Assembly (NCBI RefSeq): GCF_010093065.1
Contig: NZ_CP048113.1
Span: 62,001 to 126,000 of the forward strand
DNA length: 64,000 nt
Direction of reading: 5' to 3'
From: Chitinophaga agri
Lineage (GTDB): Bacteria; Bacteroidota; Bacteroidia; Chitinophagales; Chitinophagaceae
Both the position numbers and the translations under genes were made by a program. The notes under the pieces are model-generated. The model saw only the letters and a list, made by a program, of their open reading frames with translations. It was not told the DNA's origin and searched no databases. Positions 8,094 to 16,800 of the stretch are shown here, piece after piece; position 1 is the first letter of the stretch, and every line of letters begins with the position of its first letter.

Positions 8094-9257
8094 ATGGAAC
8101 ATTTCGACTACATTATTGCCGGTGCAGGATGCGCTGGAAGAAGCCTGGCTGTACACCTTGCCCATACCCGAAAGCTTGCTGGTAAAGAAATACTCCTGAT
8201 AGAGGATAGTACTGAAACAACACCCCATCAACCCTGGTGTTTCTGGGAAAAAGATCCCGGCCTGTTCGATGAGATTGTAACTCATTACTGGTCTAAACTC
8301 GCTTTTACCGGTAGTGAAGGACAACAGGTCCTCAACATCGCCCCCTATCATTATAAGATGATCCCTGCTGATCAGTTCTATACATTCACCGATAAGATCA
8401 TTACGGCTGCTCCCAATGTCAGTGTCAGAAAAGGGCTGATCGGGAGCACCTTTCTTACCAGGGGTAAGCCGTCTATTATACTTGACGGGAAACGCCTGAC
8501 GGCCGACTATGTCTTTAAAGGCGGTATGCCGCCTGTAGCGCCCTGGTCAGCGCATACACTCGTACGGTCTTTCAGAAGCTGGCATGTGGAAGCCGCTATC
8601 CCCTGTTTTAATCCCGATGTCGCTACGCTAATGGACTTTAAAGGTGCACCACACCATGACAGCGGTTTCTTCTATACATTACCTTACTCTTCTACGAAGG
8701 CAGTGGTGACTTATACGCTTATTGCGGCAAAGGCGGCAGCATCACAACTGTATGACGATGTATTACAACGATACATGCAGCAACAGCTGAAATGCCGGGC
8801 ATATCGTATCACGAACTCTGAAGCCGGCAATATCCCTATGTACGAGTATCTACGCACGCAGCCCGGTGACAGGATTATCTACCTGGGTGCAGACGTGCAC
8901 GATATCAGGGCTACCGGTGGATATACGTTCCGCTTCATACAAAGGCACTCGCAGCACATCGCGCGACAGCTGCTTAAAGGCGCCCCCCCCATGGAAGCAG
9001 GGAAGGTATTTGACCGGTTCCGCTTCTATGATAGTGTCTTTCTTCGTTTACTCGCACTACCCGGTATATCCGGAAAAGGGCTTTTTTCACGCCTATTCCA
9101 GAAGAACCCGCCCACCAGGATACTTAAATTCCTTGATCATGAAACTTCCTGTTGGGAAGAATTGCGTATCTTCACTACACTACACAAACGGGCTTTTGCA
9201 ACAGAAACATTCAGGAAATTGAAAGGATATATTTCATCCACGGTCAAAAGTTTTTAG
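8094..9257 (+). CDS. crtY: lycopene beta-cyclase family protein
   Basis: FAD-containing enzyme of 387 aa that cyclises the ends of lycopene to beta-ionone rings in carotenoid biosynthesis, acting at the membrane. Seen: N-terminal Rossmann motif DYIIAGAGCAGRSLA (residues 4-18) with the acidic second strand end LLIEDS; the family motif HQPWCFWEK near residue 45; and the C-terminal block DVHDIRATGGYTFRFIQRHS near 270-290, matching the R-x-T-x-G-Y-x-F region of CrtY. Length is normal for CrtY (about 380-390). No other carotenoid gene (crtB, crtI, crtZ) is in the window, so this is an isolated cyclase. It is divergent from a MarR gene and is followed after 3 nt by a hybrid histidine kinase, suggesting co-transcription. 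Confidence 0.87.
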   Translation: MEHFDYIIAGAGCAGRSLAVHLAHTRKLAGKEILLIEDSTETTPHQPWCFWEKDPGLFDEIVTHYWSKLAFTGSEGQQVLNIAPYHYKMIPADQFYTFTDKIITAAPNVSVRKGLIGSTFLTRGKPSIILDGKRLTADYVFKGGMPPVAPWSAHTLVRSFRSWHVEAAIPCFNPDVATLMDFKGAPHHDSGFFYTLPYSSTKAVVTYTLIAAKAAASQLYDDVLQRYMQQQLKCRAYRITNSEAGNIPMYEYLRTQPGDRIIYLGADVHDIRATGGYTFRFIQRHSQHIARQLLKGAPPMEAGKVFDRFRFYDSVFLRLLALPGISGKGLFSRLFQKNPPTRILKFLDHETSCWEELRIFTTLHKRAFATETFRKLKGYISSTVKSF

Positions 9258-9260
9258 TTT

Positions 9261-12200
9261 TTGAATGCACTACTACACCAGGAATTAAATAGATTGACTG
9301 AATTAGCCGCTCTGGCTTGTAATGTACAGGTAGCAACGATCTCTATCAGTGATGATCAACAGCCATCCGCTGTCATTACGAACGCTATTCCTGTTGTTAT
9401 AACGGAAGCAGACTTCCAGTGCACATACGAGTTACAGACTGATAGCGGCCGTATGCTCGGTACGCTGACCCTTTCCGATAGCCGGTCGTTTCAGTTTGAT
9501 ACCTCGCAGGAACAGATACTCGCGCTTATTATCAAAGAGATCGTCTCTCATATTACAGATCATTATCATTATGAAGAATTGCTGGATAGTGAGCGTAATT
9601 TCCGGGCTTTCTTTGAACATTCCCATGGATTGATGTGTACACATGATCTGGATGGCAGGCTGCTCACGGTTAATAATGCCTGTGCGTCCATCCTCGGCTA
9701 CACATGTGAGGAAATGAAAGGGATGGCCATCGCTGATATCGTACCTGTTCAGTTTCATGAAGATCTCAAAGGTTATCTGCATAAGATCCGTTCGGAAGGG
9801 AAAGCCCACGGCATGATGGCGACTATCCATAAGGACCGGTCAATCGGTTCCGTATTATATAACAATGTACTCTTCCGCAGCCTGAAAGGGGAGACTTACG
9901 TCATCGGCAACGCTATAGATGTAACGGAAAGGCAGGTACTCGAACGTGACCTTAAACTGACCCGTGAGATCCTGGAACGTACCAGTGAGCTATCCCGTAT
10001 CGGTGGATGGGAGGCTAATCTTACCACCAACGAATTATTCTGGTCTGACGTTACCAAAGCTATTCATGAAGTACCGGCTTCCTTCCAGCCCACAATGGCG
10101 GCTGCCATCGCTTTTTACAAGGAAGGACTTAGCCGGGATATGATCACAGCGGCCCTGCAGAATATTGTGGAATCAGGCATCCCCTGGGACCTGGAATTAC
10201 AGATTATTACGGCCAAAGGGAAAGAGATCTGGGTCCGGGCTATCAGTAATGCCGAATTTGAAAATGGGGTCTGTAAAAGGCTGTATGGTACCTTTCAGGA
10301 TATCTCTGCGTCCAAGGAGGCAGAAAGACAGCTGATCTCCCAGAAATCCAGCCTCGCCGCTGCCAAGCAACAGGCCGAACAAGCCAACCTCGCCAAGTCA
10401 GAATTCCTGGCGAATATGAGCCATGAGATCCGGACGCCGCTGAACGGGGTGATCGGATTCACAGAACTGCTACTAAAGACAGAACTCAACGAGACACAGC
10501 ACCAATATCTGTCTATAGTTAATCAGTCAGCCAACGCCCTGCTAAGTATCATCAACGATATTCTCGATTTCTCCAAGATAGAATCCGGTAAACTCGAGCT
10601 GGATATTGACAAATATGACCTGTACGAATTCAGTAGCCAGGTCAGTGATATCGTTAGCTATCAGGCGCAGCATAAAGGACTGGAGATGTTACTCAACGTC
10701 TCTACCCGCCTGCCCAGGTTTGCCTGGTTTGATGAAGTCCGGTTGAAACAGATCCTGATCAACCTTCTTGGCAATGCCGTAAAATTCACGGGTAATGGAG
10801 AAATTGAACTCAAGGTGAGTCCGCTGGAGTTCCTGCCAGATAACAAGACCGGTATCCGCTTTGAAGTCCGCGATACGGGTATCGGTATCAAACCTGAAAA
10901 GCAACTGAAGATCTTTGAAGCCTTCCGCCAGGAAGATGCTTCTACCACCAAGAAATATGGTGGTACCGGACTGGGACTGACCATTTCCAACAAACTCCTT
11001 GCCCTGATGGGCAGTGAATTGCATATCACCAGTAATGTAGGTACCGGCAGCACCTTTTATTTTGATATCGTTTTGCCTACGGCGGATGCACCCCCTGACG
11101 ACTGGGAAAGCCTTAGAAGAATTAACAATGTGCTCATTGTAGATGACAATGACAATAACCGCCATATCCTGAAAGAGATGCTGCTGATGAAGGGCATCAA
11201 CTGCACAGAAGCCCGCAGTGGCTTTGAAACCCTCGAACTGCTCGCAAAGGATGACAGTTATGATGTCATCCTGATGGACTATCACATGCCTTACATGGAC
11301 GGACTCGCAACTGTCCGGAAGATGCGGCACCACTTTGGCGTCAGGGTCCGCGAACAGGGAATTATCCTGCTGCATAGTTCTTCTGATGATGACCGTCTCG
11401 TAAACGCCTGTGAGCAACTGGACATCGCACAGCGGATGGTGAAACCGATCAAGATCCATGAACTATATAATAGTCTCTCTTTACTGATCAAAAAGGAAAA
11501 ACGGCACAGGCGTCAGCAGGAACAGGTACCCGAACAGTGGATAGGGGGGCGCCTCAATATCCTGATCGTGGAAGACAATCCGGTGAATATGCTGCTTGCC
11601 ACAACGGTGGTAAAACGTATCGCACATGACGCCCGTATATATGAAGCACAGGATGGTATAGAGGCGATCAGGATCTGTCGTGGTCAGTTACCTGACCTGA
11701 TCCTGATGGATATACAGATGCCTGTTATGAATGGCTATGAAGCTACCGCCAGGATCCGTGAGATCAGCGGTGGACAGCGTATCCCGATCATTGCCCTGAC
11801 TGCCGGTAACCTGAAGGGTGAAAGGGAGAAATGTATGGAAGCCGGTATGAATGACTTTATTTCCAAACCCCTGATCCAGGAGAAGCTGTTGGAGCTGTTC
11901 CGCAAATGGCTGACTGTGATCCCCGAAGAAGATGATGATCCTATGACCACAGAACAGGAGATCAAGGAAGAACATTTCAATATCGCCACACTGGAGGCTT
12001 ATCTGTCGGGAGAGGACAAGGCAGTTTTAAAACAATTACTGAAACTGACGATCGACGAACTCAGGGTATCAGTCGCGGACTTACAGATGGCTGCGGCAGC
12101 TGTGGACATCCGGAAGCTGAACCGTATCGGACATAAGATACGCGGTACTTCCCAGATAATAGGGCTGGGTAAATTAGCCCGTATTGCCGACCAGCTGGAC

Positions 12201-12317
12201 GGACTGGCCGTGAAACGGGAGCCGGAATTCAGCCAGCTGATGGAAGCCATGCAGACGGAAGCTGCATTGACTATACAGCTGATGGAAGAGCAGATGCAGA
12301 AATATGAGGGGAATTAG
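9261..12317 (+). CDS. hybrid sensor histidine kinase: GAF-like, PAS-PAS, HisKA, HATPase, two receivers, Hpt
   Basis: Soluble multidomain phosphorelay protein, 1018 aa. Order: GAF-like segment (1-105), PAS (about 115-225), PAS with PAC (235-355), HisKA with phospho-acceptor His388 in [12 protein letters not shown], HATPase (about 495-610; DTGIGI and [10 protein letters not shown]), receiver 1 with Asp673 (ILMDYHMP), receiver 2 with Asp817 (ILMDIQMP), and a C-terminal Hpt with His958 (NRIGHKIRG). No membrane segment, so it senses a cytoplasmic signal. All parts of a four-step relay are on one chain; the output regulator must be elsewhere. The start is a TTG 3 nt after the crtY stop; the next in-frame ATG would delete half of the GAF-like segment. 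This spacing suggests translational coupling to crtY. Confidence 0.9.
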   Translation: MNALLHQELNRLTELAALACNVQVATISISDDQQPSAVITNAIPVVITEADFQCTYELQTDSGRMLGTLTLSDSRSFQFDTSQEQILALIIKEIVSHITDHYHYEELLDSERNFRAFFEHSHGLMCTHDLDGRLLTVNNACASILGYTCEEMKGMAIADIVPVQFHEDLKGYLHKIRSEGKAHGMMATIHKDRSIGSVLYNNVLFRSLKGETYVIGNAIDVTERQVLERDLKLTREILERTSELSRIGGWEANLTTNELFWSDVTKAIHEVPASFQPTMAAAIAFYKEGLSRDMITAALQNIVESGIPWDLELQIITAKGKEIWVRAISNAEFENGVCKRLYGTFQDISASKEAERQLISQKSSLAAAKQQAEQANLAKSEFLANMSHEIRTPLNGVIGFTELLLKTELNETQHQYLSIVNQSANALLSIINDILDFSKIESGKLELDIDKYDLYEFSSQVSDIVSYQAQHKGLEMLLNVSTRLPRFAWFDEVRLKQILINLLGNAVKFTGNGEIELKVSPLEFLPDNKTGIRFEVRDTGIGIKPEKQLKIFEAFRQEDASTTKKYGGTGLGLTISNKLLALMGSELHITSNVGTGSTFYFDIVLPTADAPPDDWESLRRINNVLIVDDNDNNRHILKEMLLMKGINCTEARSGFETLELLAKDDSYDVILMDYHMPYMDGLATVRKMRHHFGVRVREQGIILLHSSSDDDRLVNACEQLDIAQRMVKPIKIHELYNSLSLLIKKEKRHRRQQEQVPEQWIGGRLNILIVEDNPVNMLLATTVVKRIAHDARIYEAQDGIEAIRICRGQLPDLILMDIQMPVMNGYEATARIREISGGQRIPIIALTAGNLKGEREKCMEAGMNDFISKPLIQEKLLELFRKWLTVIPEEDDDPMTTEQEIKEEHFNIATLEAYLSGEDKAVLKQLLKLTIDELRVSVADLQMAAAAVDIRKLNRIGHKIRGTSQIIGLGKLARIADQLDGLAVKREPEFSQLMEAMQTEAALTIQLMEEQMQKYEGN

Positions 12318-12431
12318 TCATTAGGAATTGAAAGGCAGCGGAGATAAGATGTTTGATATCGATAGTTTGACTGGAAACAGGGGGCCATAAAGAATGTCGT
12401 ATTTTTCCAAACAGCGCATCTCCTGGAAGTG

Positions 12432-12439
12432 TAGCTTTG
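12432..12439 (+). promoter_or_regulatory. -7 promoter element of the VOC gene
   Basis: TAGCTTTG matches TAnnTTTG exactly, 29 nt before the ATG at 12469. No good TTTG lies at the expected distance upstream, so only the -7 element is claimed. Confidence 0.4.
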
Positions 12440-12468
12440 TATCCGGATAACATTTAAAAAATAGCAAG

Positions 12469-12864
12469 ATGGTAAAATTCGGATATCTTATTCTGACTGT
12501 AGAAGATGTAGCAAAGGCAGTGGCTTTTTATGAGGCTTCATTCGGTTTCTTGAAGAAGTTTATCTCTCCTGACAATGATTATGCTGAATTACAAACTGGC
12601 GAAACTGCGATTGCCTTTATTTCTAAGGAGCTTGGACGTTCCAATTTAAAGAACGGCTTTATAGAAAGTAGCCTGCAGAATAAACCATTCGGCATTGAAT
12701 TAGCACTTGTTACTGAAACGGTCGATGAAACTATTCAGCGATCTGTAGAAAACGGTGCTGTGCTGGTAGAAGCGCCGGTGCAAAAGCCATGGGGGCAAAC
12801 AGTTGCCTACATCCGCGATATCAATGGTTTCCTGATTGAACTCTGTACACCCATGTCCGCATAA
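12469..12864 (+). CDS. VOC (glyoxalase/bleomycin resistance) superfamily protein
   Basis: Cytoplasmic 131-aa protein with the paired beta-alpha-beta-beta-beta modules of the vicinal oxygen chelate fold. Seen: FGYLILTVEDVAKAVAFYE at residues 3-21 and LGF-like SFGFLKKF; YAELQTGETAIAFIS near 38-52; the second module FGIELALVTETVDETIQ near 75; and the ending WGQTVAYIRDINGFLIELCTP, where the final Glu (IEL) is the usual metal ligand. The first-module metal ligand (often His or Gln near residue 5) is not obvious, so activity as a metalloenzyme is uncertain. It has its own -7 box and is followed by a strong terminator, so it is a single-gene unit. Confidence 0.88.
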   Translation: MVKFGYLILTVEDVAKAVAFYEASFGFLKKFISPDNDYAELQTGETAIAFISKELGRSNLKNGFIESSLQNKPFGIELALVTETVDETIQRSVENGAVLVEAPVQKPWGQTVAYIRDINGFLIELCTPMSA

Positions 12865-12879
12865 GCAAACACTTATCAT

Positions 12880-12920
12880 AATAAAACAGCCGGCTCATTT
12901 TTTGAGCCGGCTGTTTTATT
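12880..12920. terminator. bidirectional intrinsic terminator
   Basis: Perfect 18-bp stem (12880-12897 with 12903-12920) closed by a five-T loop; core CAGCCGGCTCA, A-rich on the left and T-rich on the right, so it can act on both the VOC gene and the convergent lipoprotein gene. Confidence 0.85.
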
Positions 12921-13014
12921 ATAATGCCGCCACAACTGTAACAGCAGCAGGATTCACATTGTAAGACAGATATCTGCCCAATTCTTAATCCGCAATTACC
13001 AATTCCTGCTATCC

Positions 13015-13869
13015 TCAGTCTGCTGCGTTCACAAACTCATTAAACTTCTTTACATAACTCTTCTTCAACTGCTCCTCCGTATCTGCAAAGAAGTACCCAT
13101 TATACCCACGGTCCAGCTGAACGAATTTTGTACTTTCCAGTTGCAGTTTCCTGGAATCCATCACGCCGATCAGTTTATCTTTATGAAAGGCCAGGACAGT
13201 ACGGAATCCAGGAGACGGATCATCTGCAGCGCTTTCGTAGTTATAGTAATTAATGAAGGGAGCTATATTGTCCATAGATTCCAGCTGAAACTGTTTGATA
13301 AACGGTTTCATAGTTGCCAGTGTATGCTCCGGATGTTCTTTCAGGTACGCCGCCAGTGCGTTTTCAATAATAGAACCAGGTTTGAGTTTACTTTGTGCAA
13401 CAGCCGCACGGATGATACCGGTGTTCACACCCTTATCATTTTTGTAGGTTGTCTCGATCTCAACATCCTGCAGCAGTTTTCCGACAGTTTTACCATTAGC
13501 TACAATGGGCGTTCCTTTCTTCAGCACAGTGCCTTCCTGTTGAGTGCTTTTGAGTTCAGTAGTCAACAGCGTGGCAGACCATCCCTTGTTCGGAATACCG
13601 GCTTCCAGTTCTACGTTGTCATCCACCTGCGCGATAGGTTTGCCGTTGATGCCATCCAGCAGTGTAACGGTACCGGCTGCCCTTTCTCTGAGGATCTTTT
13701 CAGGAAGGGTGTTGCCAGCTTCCGGAACAGGTGTTGCCGGTTGAGGCTTATCTTCCTTTACAGGCTTTTCTTCCTGCTGGACAGTGCTGTCTGCGTGTTG
13801 TTCGTGCTGCTGGTTCTCAACACAACCAGCCAGCAATAATGCTAACAAAAAGTAGGTATGATTTCTCAT
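13015..13869 (-). CDS. lipoprotein of unknown function
   Basis: 284 aa with a lipoprotein signal peptide: YFLLALLLAGC, with lipobox LAGC and lipid-bearing Cys at residue 16, followed by a Gln/Glu/Pro-rich linker to about residue 55. The folded part (60-280) has no motif I recognise; a segment with LDGINGKPIAQVDDNVELEA ... KGWSATLLT resembles a bacterial SH3-like strand pattern, but this is weak. It is encoded 11 nt after the alpha-2-macroglobulin family gene and surely co-transcribed, so it may be a partner at the cell surface or periplasm. A terminator lies downstream at 12880-12920. Gene call is firm, function unknown. Confidence 0.82.
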   Translation of the reverse strand: MRNHTYFLLALLLAGCVENQQHEQHADSTVQQEEKPVKEDKPQPATPVPEAGNTLPEKILRERAAGTVTLLDGINGKPIAQVDDNVELEAGIPNKGWSATLLTTELKSTQQEGTVLKKGTPIVANGKTVGKLLQDVEIETTYKNDKGVNTGIIRAAVAQSKLKPGSIIENALAAYLKEHPEHTLATMKPFIKQFQLESMDNIAPFINYYNYESAADDPSPGFRTVLAFHKDKLIGVMDSRKLQLESTKFVQLDRGYNGYFFADTEEQLKKSYVKKFNEFVNAAD

Positions 13870-13880
13870 GATCGCTAAAA

Positions 13881-16800
13881 TTAATAAATATAAACCTGTT
13901 TCAAAGTTTCCCTGCCCATAAATACCGGAAAGTACTGCATTTCTGCTTTCGCCGGATTCAGGTAGTAGTGTCCGGAGTAGCGTGGCAGTAAGGAAATGGT
14001 GAAGGTATGTTTACCCGCGGTCAGCTGCGTGCAGAAAATACTCACCTTGTCTTTGAAATGTTCACGATGTACTTCATTATTCAGATTATTCCAGTAGTTA
14101 ACCTGTGATTTATCCTGATAGGAACAGCCAGCGGGGATAGGGATCTCCACCAGTACATAGTCAGCTGTCTGTTTTGCATCGACCGTTACTTCCAGTTGAA
14201 TAGGCTGACCCGCCTGTAATGCTTCCTTGCGAAGGAGGCCGTCGGTAAGTACCGCTGTTACATCAAAAAGCCCGGTCTCTTTTTCCGGTTGCCTGTTCCG
14301 GAAACGCTGATAGGCGGTGAAATAAACTGGCAGTTTTCCCTGTTTGCTGATCTCGATCTTGCCGGCAGGAAGTGTATCCGTATACGGGAATCGGGTGATG
14401 TGTTTACCATTAATAGTGAGGGTTGCAGTGCCCTGAGCGGCATCTTCCATCACATCCGGCAGGATGGTTTCGAGTATCAGTGCCGACTGATAGGTGTTGT
14501 TCCAGTGACCATCCTTTCGTTTTTCCAGGAAGTAGTTGCGCATCTTTTGCAATAATGCATCGTGCCCTCCTGCCTGGCGTAGGATCTTATAGACCAGTAA
14601 GGTTCTTTCGATACTGTTGCTGAACATTTGCAGGGTGTCTTTGCCCCAGAAGGCATTGCCAAAAACAGTCTGCTGCTGTGTTTTAAGTAATGGGGTTATA
14701 TTGACCGGTAATGCGGCTTTCTGCTGTAATGCAGTTACCCTGATGGTATCATATCCGTCTTTGTCTGCATGGGCTATAAGCGTGTCTATGTAAGTCTTAT
14801 AGTCGATCTTTGCTTTCATTGTCGCCAGTACTTCGAGTATGCTGAGCGTATCCACACGGTCACTGGTATTGAGTGCTGTAGTGAAGTAACTGATAGCAGA
14901 TGATTCCATGGCAGTCTGCACATATCCCTGCTCTTTAGCCATGAGCATTGCTTCCATCACGTGTCTGGTGACCCACGGCGACGGAGCCGCTTTTTTCCAC
15001 CATCCCCACGCAGCACCTTCTCTGCTTTGTTGCAGCATACCGATGATGGTACGGATGTCCTTGTCTTTTTTAAACGGCTGTCGCTGGAACCCGGCTATTG
15101 TCTTCTCCAGCAGGAACGCTTTGAGTTTAGAGGCCAGTTGCTCATTACAGAGGTACCTGTAGTGCTGTACGTGTGCGATTTCATCCATCAATACCGGCAA
15201 TACTGCTGTTTCCGCGTAAATGGTGACAGGCGTATTTTGTGGCGTGCGATAGGAGAGGGTGGTATCTCCGTTCAGGGCAGCGAATAGTCCGGCAGTTTCT
15301 GTTGTTCCCCGGGGGATTATTGGTATTTTCCTGTCTTCGCCATCCAGGTAATTGTCCCTGTTAACCGTGTACTGGATCCGGAGGCTGTCGCCGGACTTTA
15401 CAGGTAGGAGCAAGGTGTCAATAAGCGCATTGCGGAAGCCGTCGGTGGCTGTCATATACAGACTGTCATTTACGGAGAATTTCCGTTGTACTGTAATGCT
15501 GTCAGTCGTATAGTTGATCGTTTTGCCGAATAGCTGTATTGTATCTCCATCTACTGCAAACGCTGGCATAGCAAGTGTGCCACTTAGTGTTTTAAAGGAC
15601 CGGATCCAAGTCTGATCAATACCTGCCTGACGTTTGCCGCTCATGGCGATGGTCACTGCATTCCATCTGGTAACATCATCCGGGAAGGTGACCGTGAAGG
15701 ATGTCTTACCATGGGCATCTGTTTTCAGCGCAGGCTGCCAGTAGCCTTCGTCTTTGAAGTTACTGCGAACAGCACTTTCCGGAATGCCGGTTGGAAGCTC
15801 CGCTGCGGACGGTAGCATAAAAGTATCCGGAAGTACAGGCTTTGGTAGTCTCATATGGTGAGCACCGTCCAATGATCCGGGATCGGCAATGATCTTCACA
15901 CCTGCGGCTTTACCATACAATGCGGTTGCAAAATTTGTACTTATGCTCTCTGATGAGATAGTACTGATTGCATATCCGAGCGGCTTTTGTTCTCTTCTTA
16001 TGCCCAGGGCGGTGACAACCACTTCATTCATCCTCAATTCGTTAGCAAGCATTCTTATCAGGAGGAGATCTTCTCCGTTCAATTGTTGCTCGACAGTTTT
16101 AAATCCTACGTAGGAGAATCTCAACGTGCTTCCGGCAGGTGCGGCGATTGAGAAGTCGCCGTTTTCATCCGTGAAGGTTGCCAAACTTGTTCCTTTTACA
16201 ATCACCGGAACACCAATCAATGGTTCATTGTTGTCGTCGACTATTGTCCCCGTTACAACGTTCTTTCTATTGTCCGCGCCGGCTTTTAACCGGTCATAAC
16301 GTAACAACAGCAGCTTGTGCATATCCTTATCGCTGGAAGGATCATATCTTACTGCTTGGCGCAGCTCCGCATCAAGATGTTTACTTTCCTTGTTAGGAGG
16401 ATGGATCCGTAACGAGTCAAACCGGTAGTAATGTAAATAACCTTGTTTTACAGCTAAATGATCGAGTTGTACATAACTGTTGTCTTTCAGGAGGATGAGT
16501 AATCTGTAATAGCCTGTATTGATGCCCACAAATTTCCGTTGCACTGGACTCAGCATATACTTCTGCATGATGTCATGCTCGTTAAACAGGAAAAATTTTT
16601 GTATCCTGTTTTTCAATGTGTCTTCGTATTTCGCCAGGTCTATCTCAAGGTTATTCTCTCCGTTACTGCCGTTACGACGTTCAAACTGGTCAAGCCGGGC
16701 CAGTTCTTTATTTTCCTGTTCTCTTGTCAGGCTGTCAATAAGCGTTTCAGTCAGCACTTCATCAGAAAAATCTGTGTCATGGGTATTGTGGGACATGCGA

